Assembly (NCBI GenBank): GCA_024233835.1
Contig: JACKPC010000007.1
Coordinates: forward strand, 124,001-188,000
DNA: 64,000 nucleotides
Origin: Leptospiraceae bacterium
GTDB lineage: Bacteria; Spirochaetota; Leptospiria; Leptospirales; Leptospiraceae
Direction of reading: 5' to 3'
Shown here: positions 27,283 to 37,595 of the stretch, piece after piece
Position numbering within the stretch: the first letter of the stretch is position 1
Layout: every line of letters starts with the position of its first letter
Made by a program: the position numbers and the translations under genes
The notes under the pieces: model-generated
Told to the model about the DNA's origin: nothing
Databases searched by the model: none
Seen by the model: the letters and a program-made list of their open reading frames with translations, nothing else

Positions 27283-28788
27283 TTATAAATTACTCTTTTC
27301 TAAATTATCGTTCATTTCCTTTCGTATAAAGACAATATTCGCCCTTCCCCTGCTGTCTGAAGGCAGAAACTTTATCTCGACTTTCGGAAACTTTGTATCA
27401 GAACTTGATAGTTTCTGCATTTTACGAAAGAAACGAAAAAAGGAGTGAGAATCTTTTACAGCGTCTAAATCTTTTAAAAGTTTTTGCTTCTCCTGCTTTT
27501 TAAAGCCGACAAAATGATATGCACCTAATTTTTGCATTTCATTATTCGATAGTTTGTAGCTCTTATGTATAAGTATTTGCTTATAATATCGTTTTCTATG
27601 CTGTAAAAGCTTCTGTAAGTTTTTAAGGTTTAGCTCTTTTCTCAGTTCGGTACAGCTCAAAAAACCTTTCGGAATAGACGGATGTTTGCAGGTTTGAAAA
27701 AGTTCAATAGTTTTAGGTTCGAGAGAAAAGATATACTCATTTTCTTCTATTTTACTGAGAAGTCTTGCTTCCCGGATCATTTGATTTCTTAGATTATTGA
27801 AATATATTCTATCTTTAATTTGTCTATAGGGCCTTAAATTTATTGAAGGTTTCCCAAAAGTTTTTTGTATAAGATAAGTTTCTCTCAAATCAGGGAGGTA
27901 TATTCTTTTTTTATTATATTCAGGATGTATACTTTTTTTCCTGGTTTCCGGGTAGCTTAAACTTAATCCATTCAAAAAGTATCGTTTTCCTGTTTTTACA
28001 CGAAAATTCAGACTTATCTGTTCCGGTGTAAAAAAACCGGCTTTTGCAACCTTATAGGAGCTTTCCGGCGGAGAAATTTCTACATCCTTAAAACCTTTTT
28101 CGATAAAATAATCTTGCAGGTAATCCTTCGCAAGCTTTGCACGATATAATGAAAACATCTCAAAACGAAAAAACCTCTCCTGCATTTCTTCCGATAGAAG
28201 CTTTTCAAAACTTGCGTGTAAGCCGTTTACTTTCACGGAACCAAATTTATATTTCTTTCCCGCTTGAATACTCAGTTCAATGAAATACAAATTTTTTTCC
28301 TTCTTAAAAAAGGTTTTTGCAAAAATCTTTGTATCTACATATTCCTGCTTTTTCAGGGCCAGTATGGTTTCTTCTTTTATAAGATTCACCATATCATCTT
28401 TAAATATTTTTCCTTCAAGTTGCTTCAAATGAGAAGGAAAGGAAATATTATCTTTCCCACGGACTGTCCAGAGAATTCTACCGAGTAAGGGTTTCTCTTT
28501 GCAAATAAGGTTCAGACTTAGCTGTCCTTCTTTTATTTCAGAATAAACAGCAATATTATAAAATCGTTTTGTTCTGTAGAGTCGCTTCAGATCCCGGTTT
28601 AGAATGGAGGCCGAATAAGGCTTATTTTCCTTGCTTTGTAATTTATTTTTTATATAGGATTCTTTGTAATTATATAAGCCGCTAATTCGAATCGAAGAAA
28701 TAGGGATACCATTGAGAGCTTTACTTTCAAAAGAATAGAGAGAGAATAAAAAAGACAAAAATATACATACTAACAGGGCTGTTTTCAT
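27283..28788 (-). CDS. POTRA-domain protein (BamA/TamA-like N-terminus, no barrel)
   Basis: From the ATG at 28788 the protein has a signal peptide (MKTALLVCIFLSFLFS) and then POTRA-like repeats: IRISGLYNYKESYIKNKL...SILNRDLKRLYRTKRFYNIAVYS, and again YKFGSVKVNGL with KDYLQDYFIEKGFKDVEI. This is the surface-antigen-variable-number pattern of Omp85 proteins. No 16-strand barrel follows; the last 200 residues are basic and helical. It may be a periplasmic accessory in outer-membrane assembly. An upstream ATG at 28803 adds five residues. Confidence 0.75.
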   Translation of the reverse strand: MKTALLVCIFLSFLFSLYSFESKALNGIPISSIRISGLYNYKESYIKNKLQSKENKPYSASILNRDLKRLYRTKRFYNIAVYSEIKEGQLSLNLICKEKPLLGRILWTVRGKDNISFPSHLKQLEGKIFKDDMVNLIKEETILALKKQEYVDTKIFAKTFFKKEKNLYFIELSIQAGKKYKFGSVKVNGLHASFEKLLSEEMQERFFRFEMFSLYRAKLAKDYLQDYFIEKGFKDVEISPPESSYKVAKAGFFTPEQISLNFRVKTGKRYFLNGLSLSYPETRKKSIHPEYNKKRIYLPDLRETYLIQKTFGKPSINLRPYRQIKDRIYFNNLRNQMIREARLLSKIEENEYIFSLEPKTIELFQTCKHPSIPKGFLSCTELRKELNLKNLQKLLQHRKRYYKQILIHKSYKLSNNEMQKLGAYHFVGFKKQEKQKLLKDLDAVKDSHSFFRFFRKMQKLSSSDTKFPKVEIKFLPSDSRGRANIVFIRKEMNDNLEKSNL

Positions 28789-28918
28789 ACGCAAAAATTG
28801 CATAATTCCAGTTCAAAGAAAGCTTTCCAGAAAACAAGAATTATCTATTCTAAGAAGAGCATTAGATAAAAAAATAGTACATAAGATACTTCTAAACCAT
28901 TATTTTTTTTGAAAAATG

Positions 28919-28947
28919 TTGTGGACATAGCTTTTGTAAAATAAAAT
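28919..28947 (+). promoter_or_regulatory. Candidate promoter of the 1528-residue gene
   Basis: TTGTGG and TAAAAT are separated by 17 bases, ending 25 bases before the ATG at 28972. A GGGAG lies between as ribosome binding site. Confidence 0.4.
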
Positions 28948-28971
28948 CATTATGCAGGGAGTATTTTAAAA

Positions 28972-31900
28972 ATGAATTCTAAACTTCAATTTACCTTGCA
29001 ACCGAAGGCAAGCCAAAAATTCGGACCCATTAAAATAACGAGACAAATTGGCGGAGGACTCGAAGAGTTTTCCGGTAAAGATATTCATTTTTTTCATACG
29101 AAAGCTTCACTCAAACTAAAGCCCGGTAATTATAAATTACCCATTACGGAAGGGAACCATCTGCTGGTTGAAATCAAGGAAGAAACTGTTTGCAATCTGT
29201 TTATAAGCACAGCCCAGATCGAACAAAAAAAAGAAGTCAATACTATTATTACCGACTTCGAGTTAGAGTTTACAAAACCTATTATTCTGGATAAGGTTCT
29301 CCCGATTTTAGCTACCCTCCCGGAAATCTTTGATGATAATAATGTGGAAGAGATTAAGAATTTCTTACATGTTATCGGTGGAGAAAAAATTCTCAAAAGC
29401 GTAGACCATCTGGGTAAAGATATTACACAGAAAATAGAAAACACATTTACTTTCATTTCGGGAATTGAACATTTCATTAGTAATAATTTTAAAAATTTGA
29501 ATTTAAGCTCTCGCAAAAAAGAAGTAAGCAACAGGCTCGAAGAGAAAGAAGGCTCTGCAATCATGCCATTAGTATATTTGGAAAAAGTAAAAGGTAAACC
29601 AATTCAAAAAAATAAACACTGGAATCTGGATTTAAGCTTTAGCGGAAAAGTAAACTATCTGGATACAACCATTCGGCATTTTAAAGAAGTCAAACTTCCT
29701 TATATGATAATCCCGGCCTTACATGCAGAACTGGGAGGTCTATTCAGTCATAAACCCTTATCTTCCGCCAGGCTAAAAACTGACATTATCGATGTGGAGG
29801 GCCTCTGTAGGGAGTTTTTCCGATTTACAGAAAGCTTTAGCGGGGAATTTGTTTTAGAAGGTTTAATTCCGAGAGCTTTACTGCGTCTTGTTCTTCAGGA
29901 TCACTCTCAATATACACTTAGATTATTTAATACAGATTCTCATCATCTATCCGGTAATTTTGTCGGGAAAAATACGCAGAAGGAAATGTGTCTGAATGTA
30001 GAGGATTTAAAGATTCAGGGAAAAACTTCTCAGATCCAGGGTAAAATGGAAGCCAAATTGATTTATAAGGGTAAAGAAGAACGTTTACCCGTAGAGGCTA
30101 TTCTATCTCTTTTGCAGGGCAGGACCTGGGGAGAAGTAGAAGCCGAGTCAGAAGTTTCTTTCATTATATTAGAGAAATCTTATCTTGATGGATGGAGTGT
30201 AAATTTAAACGCCCAGCATCCGGACCTTCTCGGTGAAATGGAAGCTGAATTAAATTTTTCAAAGCTTTTCTGTCACGGACAGGCAAAACTTGTCTCAGAT
30301 CCGGGAACAAACTACTTTCAATCCTATCAGACCTGTATGGAATTTTCCGGTGAATACGGAGCGAAAAAAGCCGGGTTTAACGAGAACAAGACTTCTCTGG
30401 AAGCCAGTTTACAAAATGGTTTTGTGAACGGAAGAATACAATTTCGCTCAGCAAAACTCTTAAAATTAGAATTAGACGGAATGGTAGATATTGATTCTAT
30501 CCTAAAATGGAAACACCCTGCAATCCCGGAATTAGACATTCAAAGCGATACGCTTCAGGCTATGGTTTTTGGTAAATTGCAGTATCATCTGGAAACCCTT
30601 TTAAATTTTGATAAGCACAATTTCATGAAAGGAAATATAAGGAATTCCAGTTTTGGTTTTGAAGCCCGAAAAGTTAATATTCAACTGAATCGTTATACGA
30701 TTGATTTTCCTTCCAGTCTACTTTTAACAGCCATGGTGAAAGAAGGAAAACTGGATTCTACCGGCTTAGGAAACTTAAATCTTGAATTGGTCTGGGATTT
30801 AGAGGAGCAAATCCCAATTCTGAGAAAAGAAAAAGAATCGATACCTCTCTTTTATAAAAAACCCCGTAAGGGAAGAGTAAACCTTTTAATCGGAACCGGG
30901 GGAAAACTGGACATTGTAAGTGAAAGTAAGGGAATGTTTGATGGACAAATATTCAGTGCGATTCTCTATCCGGAAGAAAAATTTGATAGGTGGCTGGATA
31001 CACTGGAAAATCCAATAGTAGGCAAACATTTTCACAAGCTCAGCTCTTTCTTTTCTAAAAAAACCGGAGAACTTATATACGAACTCAGGAAAATAGCTAC
31101 CCTTTTACGAAAAGCCTTTAAAAGAGAAAATGTTACCGAAGCAGGGGACATCATCCCTTATAAGAATCTTATCAGGGTCTTTACCCGTTTTAGTGGCAGA
31201 AAAGATTTAGAGAAAGATTTTAAGACCCTGCTTCAGCAACTTCTGGCCGGTAGAGGGCTTTCAAAATCCCTTTCGAAAAGTATTTTTAAAAGGCTTCGCC
31301 CTGAAACATACAAAGAATATAAAAATGAAATTCATAAAATAATTAATATTCTCTCGACTCTTGTCGAACCAATTTTATTAAATCGAGAAAAAAGAAAACG
31401 TAAACTAAGTATAACAGAAGAATCTGATTTCTCTGCCTATCTTTCTGCAAATGAAATTTATGCAAGTCTGGAAGAAGATCGATGGACTGAAGAATTTCAT
31501 GAAAAATTGGAGAACATTGCTCATTATTTACGCATTTCCCAGTTAGAATGGATACTAAAACAAAACCCCTATCGTTCTTCATCTACCCTGGCACGACACC
31601 TCTTAAATGTATATAATCTAAAACAAAGGATTCACCTTGCCAGAGAACAATTCGGAGGCCTCGCTTATTTACCTCAGGAAATCTATATTAATTTTTTCTT
31701 ATCTGATTTAAGTGAAATACTGAGCCTGCAAGACCTCAGACCGGAAAATAAAAGAAGAGGATTCATTCGTAAAGGCTATATTGGTCCTTCGGAAGCAGCC
31801 ATACTTTTGCAGGCGATTTTATCCTCTCCTTTTGAAGGAAGAAATGTTCAATTAAATCTAAAATATTTATTTGAACTTATTAGCCGAAAAGAAGAGAAAT

Positions 31901-33558
31901 TTTTGCAGTTTACGTTAATTGAATTAAGCGATGAGAGCGTAAGGGTTCTAACCCAGCTTCTTTATCGACTCTTTAACTTTCGCCAGGATATACTCAAGGA
32001 AAAGTTGGATTTCCGTGAAATCTTTGAAAGAGGACTCGGTTTACAGATTCCAATAAAAAAAGAAATTGAAAATACTATCAGTAAAAGTTATTATCAACAG
32101 TTATCAAAGCTGGCCACGAAAATTCTTAAAAATCGAGAAGAATACGATTTAATAAAAAAATATATTCAAATATATAAATATTCTGAGTATCCTATCACTA
32201 TCTCACCTGAGGCCGCAAACTTAGAAAAAGAAGCCATAGATAGTATAGCAGAAGCCGACACCTATGCCGCTAAACTTTCATTCAACCATAGAAGCGAGGA
32301 AAAAGAAAGCGCAGCCATAAAGCTTTATGAGAAGTCTTTTAAAACCTGTACAAAACTTCTCGACTTGAATCCCAGAGCGTTCCAATTAGCCTGGTTTAAG
32401 AAGTTCTGGCATCGAAACCATGAAGCCCTTGTTATTTTAACTGTGGTTCGGAACTACCAGAAGAATATTGACAGTGTAAGAAACTGGCTGCATGTACAAT
32501 CAGGTAAATCGAGCTTTCATAACGAGCAAGTCTTATTAGAAACCATTATAGATGTATTATATAAAAAGAATAAAGATAAGGAAACTCTTAAGAATGATCC
32601 TTTAGTTCGTCTACTAATAGATCCGGCTCCCGGAAAATATGATTTCAGTATTGTGAGTTGTATGGGCATTATCACCTATGGTTCGGAAGGAACTGAGTTG
32701 GAAGAAACTTTCGAGAGACTCAAGAAAAAACGGGGAATAGAAACCTACAGAACCGATACAAAAATCATGCGTTCTCTGCGTTCGAATGCAAGGTGGATTG
32801 AAAAAACTATTGAAAAAGTAAAAACACCTTTTGGCCTTCTGGGCTACAGTCAGGGTTGTGCCAATGCCCTTACTGCTGAAGCCTTGATGAGAGGGGGAAC
32901 TCCGGATCAAAGAAAAAAAATGGAATATTTGAAATCCAGAAATTTCTTATACGGTGCAACAAATGGTTCAGTTCACGGAGATACGGCAAATTTAAAATAT
33001 TTTCGTTTTACCAAACAGATTGAGTTATTAGCCAGGGATTACAAACGAAATTTTTCGCCCTATTTGCAGGAGCTTATGTTCGAAGCTATATCACTCCTGA
33101 TGGTCAGTCGTCGTTTTGTTCACATAACCGGGGGAATGAGTTCCGTTTCAAGTAAGGCCAGTATAAATCTGGCCCTTTACGGGCAATTTGATGATACAGT
33201 TCCCAGTTCTTCGGTAAGAGGTGTTGTAGACAAATCAACTCTGCCAGAAGCCAACGAGATGTTGAGTAATCTTCTCTCTATCCAAAGCGGAAATAAAAAC
33301 CATGATACGCAGGTTGAAGTGGAAGATGCAGTTCCTTATTTTACACATGCTGATACAAAAAGTTCCAGATTATTAAAGAAAAATGATATGGGTTCTTTTA
33401 TACAGGCAACTCATCACTGGGCACCGCTATTTAAAGAGGTGGACTTTTTAACCACAGAGAGAGATTTAGAACTTGCTATCTATGATACACCTAAAGATAG
33501 ACATGTATTTCCCTGGATCGAAGTTAATGCAAGATTTGGAATTATAAAAAGAAAATAA
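28972..33558 (+). CDS. Giant protein with C-terminal alpha/beta-hydrolase domain
   Basis: This 1528-residue protein has no signal peptide. I recognise nothing in about the first 1200 residues: a beta-rich N-terminal half (to about 650) and a strongly helical, basic middle. The C-terminal part looks like a lipase/esterase: nucleophile elbow GYSQG at 1291-1295 (S1293), a candidate acid in GQFDD (D1407 or D1408) and a candidate His in THHW (H1481/H1482). The Ser-Asp-His order and spacing fit the fold. The RND transporter gene follows 110 bases on. The hydrolase assignment is inference from motifs. Confidence 0.78.
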   Translation: MNSKLQFTLQPKASQKFGPIKITRQIGGGLEEFSGKDIHFFHTKASLKLKPGNYKLPITEGNHLLVEIKEETVCNLFISTAQIEQKKEVNTIITDFELEFTKPIILDKVLPILATLPEIFDDNNVEEIKNFLHVIGGEKILKSVDHLGKDITQKIENTFTFISGIEHFISNNFKNLNLSSRKKEVSNRLEEKEGSAIMPLVYLEKVKGKPIQKNKHWNLDLSFSGKVNYLDTTIRHFKEVKLPYMIIPALHAELGGLFSHKPLSSARLKTDIIDVEGLCREFFRFTESFSGEFVLEGLIPRALLRLVLQDHSQYTLRLFNTDSHHLSGNFVGKNTQKEMCLNVEDLKIQGKTSQIQGKMEAKLIYKGKEERLPVEAILSLLQGRTWGEVEAESEVSFIILEKSYLDGWSVNLNAQHPDLLGEMEAELNFSKLFCHGQAKLVSDPGTNYFQSYQTCMEFSGEYGAKKAGFNENKTSLEASLQNGFVNGRIQFRSAKLLKLELDGMVDIDSILKWKHPAIPELDIQSDTLQAMVFGKLQYHLETLLNFDKHNFMKGNIRNSSFGFEARKVNIQLNRYTIDFPSSLLLTAMVKEGKLDSTGLGNLNLELVWDLEEQIPILRKEKESIPLFYKKPRKGRVNLLIGTGGKLDIVSESKGMFDGQIFSAILYPEEKFDRWLDTLENPIVGKHFHKLSSFFSKKTGELIYELRKIATLLRKAFKRENVTEAGDIIPYKNLIRVFTRFSGRKDLEKDFKTLLQQLLAGRGLSKSLSKSIFKRLRPETYKEYKNEIHKIINILSTLVEPILLNREKRKRKLSITEESDFSAYLSANEIYASLEEDRWTEEFHEKLENIAHYLRISQLEWILKQNPYRSSSTLARHLLNVYNLKQRIHLAREQFGGLAYLPQEIYINFFLSDLSEILSLQDLRPENKRRGFIRKGYIGPSEAAILLQAILSSPFEGRNVQLNLKYLFELISRKEEKFLQFTLIELSDESVRVLTQLLYRLFNFRQDILKEKLDFREIFERGLGLQIPIKKEIENTISKSYYQQLSKLATKILKNREEYDLIKKYIQIYKYSEYPITISPEAANLEKEAIDSIAEADTYAAKLSFNHRSEEKESAAIKLYEKSFKTCTKLLDLNPRAFQLAWFKKFWHRNHEALVILTVVRNYQKNIDSVRNWLHVQSGKSSFHNEQVLLETIIDVLYKKNKDKETLKNDPLVRLLIDPAPGKYDFSIVSCMGIITYGSEGTELEETFERLKKKRGIETYRTDTKIMRSLRSNARWIEKTIEKVKTPFGLLGYSQGCANALTAEALMRGGTPDQRKKMEYLKSRNFLYGATNGSVHGDTANLKYFRFTKQIELLARDYKRNFSPYLQELMFEAISLLMVSRRFVHITGGMSSVSSKASINLALYGQFDDTVPSSSVRGVVDKSTLPEANEMLSNLLSIQSGNKNHDTQVEVEDAVPYFTHADTKSSRLLKKNDMGSFIQATHHWAPLFKEVDFLTTERDLELAIYDTPKDRHVFPWIEVNARFGIIKRK

Positions 33559-33668
33559 ATATGGAGTTTTAAAAAATAAAGGTCTTATAAAAATTATCTC
33601 TTTACAGAAATTACTAAAAACTATAGTCTTGTGAATTAAGTTGTATTCAATTTCTAAGGGGGAAATCA

Positions 33669-36600
33669 ATGCAGGCACTGGTAGATTATTTTTTAAAACG
33701 TCCTACCCTGGTAAATGTCATTATTATCGCGGTCTTTTTTTTAGGTTTACAATCTGTTTTAAAAATGCGGAAGGAAGCTTTCCCCACAATAACGGTAAAC
33801 AAGGTAATTATCACCACTATCTACCCCGGTGCTTCCGCGAGGGATGTAGAATTAAATGTAACAAGGGAAATTGAGGAATCCATAGAGGGTTTGAGCGGAG
33901 TTGATGAAATTACCTCGTACTCGAATGAAGGGTATTCAAATATAGTTGTATCTATTGATGAAGATGCAGATGAAGTCGGCATTAACAAAGTTTTTGATGA
34001 TCTGGATAGAGAAATTAGTAAGATATCCACATTGCCTTCCGGTATAGAAGGAAGACCTTCTTTGAAGAAAATTACCAGTTTTGATCTACCCGTTTTAGAA
34101 ATTGCCCTCTTTGGAAAAACCCCGGAACTAAGAAAATTTGTAGACTATTTTAAAGCCAAACTTTTGGAAGTGGAAGGTGTTGCTTCTGTTGAAATTGTAG
34201 GTTTTCCGGACGAAGAAATTGAAGTTTTAGTTGATCCGCTTAAAGCGAGGAATAAACTGGTTGACCTTCGCCGAATTGCGTATGCTATTCAAAAACGAAA
34301 TCTTGAAGGGAGTGGAGGTGTTCTTGAGTCTTTTTTATCTGAGAAAAAAGTTGTATCTTTTAGTAAATTTCAATCCCTTGACGAAATCCTTGATACAAAT
34401 GTTCGCATGTCGGAGGATGGGCTCGGCACCAAGTTGAGAGACATAGCGACTCTGAATCTCAATAACAAAGAACAAAAACTGAGGGTGCGTAATAATGGGA
34501 AGCCGGGGCTTTCTATATTAGTAAAAAATAAAAAGGATAAGGACGTATTAAGAACAATAGATGGCATACAGTCCATGCTAAAAAAAATTGAGATTCCAAA
34601 AGGTCTATCTTATTCTTTATTTAACGATCAATCGAGATTTACAAGAGGAAGGTTGCAATTAGTCACAGGCAATGCAATAGCCGGATTTATTCTGGTATTT
34701 ATTATTTTATTTTTTACCTTTGATATGAAGACTTCCTTCTGGACGGCTTTCGGTATCCCCTTTTCCCTATTTGGAGTTTATATTATTCTGTATAATATGG
34801 GAATTACACTGAATGCACTCACTCTCGGAGGTTTTATTGTCGTTATCGGTATGCTTGTAGATGATGCCATTGTTGTCGCGGAAGAAATCAGCACGTATAA
34901 AGAAGAAGGTATGTCTTCCTTTGAAGCAGCCAAGAAAGCGGTAGAACACGTATGGAAACCTGTTTTAGCTTCCTCCACAACAACAATGATTGCTTTCAGT
35001 CCTCTCGTTTCTCTCGGAGGTCTCCCGGGAAAATTTGTCTGGGTTCTACCCTTAATTGTGATTCTGGCTCTCAGTGTTTCTCTATTTGATGCTTATTTTT
35101 TACTTCCCTCACATTTGAGCCACGGAAAGGTAAAAAAAATAGAAAAGAAAAAATTTGTTCATTCTCTTGAAAACTTTTATCAGTCAGTTCTACTTAAAAT
35201 ATTAAAGTTTCGTTATGTAATTCTTGTTTTATTTATACTCCTGTTTATTTCTTCGCTTTATCTGGCAAAAGAAAAAATACGAAAAGATCCTTTTCCGCAG
35301 GACTCCTCAGAAGGTATAACAGTTCAATTCACTTTTCCGCATGGCTATAGTATGGATAAGGTAGAAAAAGAATTAACAAAATTTGAAGAAGTTCTTATAT
35401 CCAGTCCAAAAGAAGATGTGGCAGGATTTAGTTTACGCTTCGGAACACATAGCCTGGATCCTACTACAGATAGGGGAAGTCTTGACAATATTGCTACTGC
35501 TTTTATTTATCTCACACCCTTTAATGAGAGAAAAAGACAGGCTTTCCAGATAATAAAACAAATGCGGGAAGATATTCGTAGAATTTATCCTGAAGGCAGG
35601 GTTACTTTCCTTATGGATCTAATGAGAATCGGCCCTCCTATGGGAAAAGATTTTGAAATCCGTGTTAGCTCTGAGTATGAAAAAGAGAGAGAGGAGACCG
35701 TTAAAAAAATTATTGAATATCTTTCCAAAAAGGAAGGTCTCCTGGAAATAAAAGATGATAAGGTGATAGGGAAAGATGAAATAAATCTAAAATTCAAACA
35801 TGACCTTCTATCTCGTGCCGGTCTTACTGTTGAGGATGTTCTCTCCACTCTGCGAATTGCCTTTGATGGAATGATAGTCAGCTCCATGAATCATGAGAAC
35901 AAAACGAAAGATATTCGACTTCGATTGAATGAGAAAGCCAGAGCCGATGAAGCCTTTATATCTAAATTGCCCCTGTTAAACAACCGAGATTACATGATTC
36001 CACTTCAAGAATTTGTCTGGATGGAAGAAAAGCCTTCTCGTGGTGAAATCGTACATGTTAATCGCATTCAAACGACTACTATATTCGGAAGTGTAGATAT
36101 ACGAAAAGTGAATATATCCAAAGTCCTATTAGAAGTTGCAAAAGAATTTCCATCTTCGGGAAAAGTTCGAATTTCTTTTAGCGGACAACCTGTAGAGTCA
36201 CAAAAGATATTTAGTAATCTCGGTTCTGCTGCTATGATAGCCATACTCGGAATTTACCTTGTGATAAGTCTAATATTCGATTCTTTTGCCAAACCTTTTC
36301 TAATTATGCTGGCTATTCCTTTCAGTATTATCGGTGTTATGTATTCTTTATATTTACATAATATGCCTATTTCTATCTTTGCAGGCCTTGCGATTGTGGG
36401 TTTATCCGGAGTAGTAGTAAACGATTCAATTGTAATGGTATATACAATATTCTCAAAAGATGAAATTAACAACTTAAATCGTGATACGATAGTGGAAGGA
36501 GCTGTAAGTCGTTTGCGACCGATTCTTCTGACTACGATTACAACCGTTCTGGGTTTATTACCAACAGCTTATGGGATTGGTGGAAGTGATCCATTTTTTG

Positions 36601-36728
36601 AACAAATGTGTATTGCCCTCGCTTACGGTCTACTTTTTGGAACCTTTATCGTTCTGGTCTTAATTCCTATCTTTACGAGTATCTTAATCGATTTCCTAAA
36701 ATGGAGAAGAAAAGAAGAAGTAGATTAG
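33669..36728 (+). CDS. RND-family efflux transporter permease
   Basis: This 1019-residue protein has the AcrB-type layout: first span after RPTLVNVIIIAV, a large periplasmic loop, spans 2-6 with MLVDDAIVVAEEI (paired Asp in TM4), and the same arrangement repeated in the second half (AGLAIVGLSGVVVNDS). The length is typical of the HAE/AcrB group. A strong ribosome site AAGGGGG precedes the ATG. No membrane-fusion or TolC-like gene is adjacent, so partners must be elsewhere. The substrate is unknown. Confidence 0.92.
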   Translation: MQALVDYFLKRPTLVNVIIIAVFFLGLQSVLKMRKEAFPTITVNKVIITTIYPGASARDVELNVTREIEESIEGLSGVDEITSYSNEGYSNIVVSIDEDADEVGINKVFDDLDREISKISTLPSGIEGRPSLKKITSFDLPVLEIALFGKTPELRKFVDYFKAKLLEVEGVASVEIVGFPDEEIEVLVDPLKARNKLVDLRRIAYAIQKRNLEGSGGVLESFLSEKKVVSFSKFQSLDEILDTNVRMSEDGLGTKLRDIATLNLNNKEQKLRVRNNGKPGLSILVKNKKDKDVLRTIDGIQSMLKKIEIPKGLSYSLFNDQSRFTRGRLQLVTGNAIAGFILVFIILFFTFDMKTSFWTAFGIPFSLFGVYIILYNMGITLNALTLGGFIVVIGMLVDDAIVVAEEISTYKEEGMSSFEAAKKAVEHVWKPVLASSTTTMIAFSPLVSLGGLPGKFVWVLPLIVILALSVSLFDAYFLLPSHLSHGKVKKIEKKKFVHSLENFYQSVLLKILKFRYVILVLFILLFISSLYLAKEKIRKDPFPQDSSEGITVQFTFPHGYSMDKVEKELTKFEEVLISSPKEDVAGFSLRFGTHSLDPTTDRGSLDNIATAFIYLTPFNERKRQAFQIIKQMREDIRRIYPEGRVTFLMDLMRIGPPMGKDFEIRVSSEYEKEREETVKKIIEYLSKKEGLLEIKDDKVIGKDEINLKFKHDLLSRAGLTVEDVLSTLRIAFDGMIVSSMNHENKTKDIRLRLNEKARADEAFISKLPLLNNRDYMIPLQEFVWMEEKPSRGEIVHVNRIQTTTIFGSVDIRKVNISKVLLEVAKEFPSSGKVRISFSGQPVESQKIFSNLGSAAMIAILGIYLVISLIFDSFAKPFLIMLAIPFSIIGVMYSLYLHNMPISIFAGLAIVGLSGVVVNDSIVMVYTIFSKDEINNLNRDTIVEGAVSRLRPILLTTITTVLGLLPTAYGIGGSDPFFEQMCIALAYGLLFGTFIVLVLIPIFTSILIDFLKWRRKEEVD

Positions 36729-36889
36729 CTATCTTTTTATGGTTGAATTTACTCGAATAAACTAACCATAGACTGAGGTAGTTCACTCTATAACGACTGT
36801 ATTGTAGACCGGGAACGAATTCACACACACAGATTAGGCAGCAATGAAAAATGTAGTATTTGAAAACTTTTTGTGCGATAGAAAAGATA

Positions 36890-37333
36890 TTATTGTATAT
36901 AATTTATCTTTAGAAATTCTCCATTTAAATGATTAAAATCTTTATCGGTTGTGATAAGTTCTGCTTTTGCAGCTATTGCGGTTGCTGCAATCCATATATC
37001 ATTTTTTCCCATATTGCGAGAACTCAGATTTGCAGGTAACTTTTTTGTAGGATGTTTTCCCTGACTATAAACATCTATTTCTACATAATGTTTTACGACT
37101 TCTTTATTAATATATAATGTATAAATATTATCTAATATGTCTATTAATGTATTTACTCTCTTTTCACTCCAAGCTAATTGTCTTGCAAGAGATAATATTT
37201 CAGCCTCACTAACAATCGAAATATATATCTTATTATTTTGATTTTCAAAACTAAATTCACGCTCTACTCTTTTCCATATTTCTGAGTTTCGCATCATGTG
37301 AAGAATGATATTTGTATCGAAAATATATTTCAT
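36890..37333 (-). CDS. vapC: PIN-domain toxin (VapC-like ribonuclease)
   Basis: The PIN fold is recognisable by MKYIFDTNIIL (first Asp), SEAEILSLA (Glu), DIWIAATAIA (Asp) and LITTDKDF (last Asp). VapC toxins cut specific RNAs, often tRNA, using these acidic residues. The ATG at 37333 comes one base after the antitoxin stop (TAA-A-ATG); a GTG at 37342 would add three residues. At 147 residues it is normal for the family. Confidence 0.85.
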   Translation of the reverse strand: MKYIFDTNIILHMMRNSEIWKRVEREFSFENQNNKIYISIVSEAEILSLARQLAWSEKRVNTLIDILDNIYTLYINKEVVKHYVEIDVYSQGKHPTKKLPANLSSRNMGKNDIWIAATAIAAKAELITTDKDFNHLNGEFLKINYIQ

Positions 37334-37334
37334 T

Positions 37335-37595
37335 TTATACACTCAGCATAGAAACTAACTCATTAGCACTAAGCTCACAATCGAGTCGTCCAACAACTGA
37401 TGCTCTGTTAAAAAAATAATTATTTTCTATGCTTTTATGATCCCATTTAGGTTCTTCAGTCATAGAAAGTAATTCTATGTTTTCAGCTTCCTCTTTTTGT
37501 TTTGCGTGAATTTGTACAAACTGCATTTGTTCGAGCATTCTCACCAGAATTTCAGCAAACTCATCATTTTCAATGGATAACGTAATTGTTTTCAT
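37335..37595 (-). CDS. Antitoxin partner of the PIN toxin
   Basis: This 86-residue acidic protein begins MKTITLSIENDEFAEIL, a likely beta-strand/helix start for DNA binding, with an acidic, helical C-terminus suited to wrapping a toxin. A strong GGAGGG lies before the ATG. The antitoxin role is inferred from position immediately upstream of vapC and from size; the antitoxin family is not certain. Confidence 0.65.
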   Translation of the reverse strand: MKTITLSIENDEFAEILVRMLEQMQFVQIHAKQKEEAENIELLSMTEEPKWDHKSIENNYFFNRASVVGRLDCELSANELVSMLSV

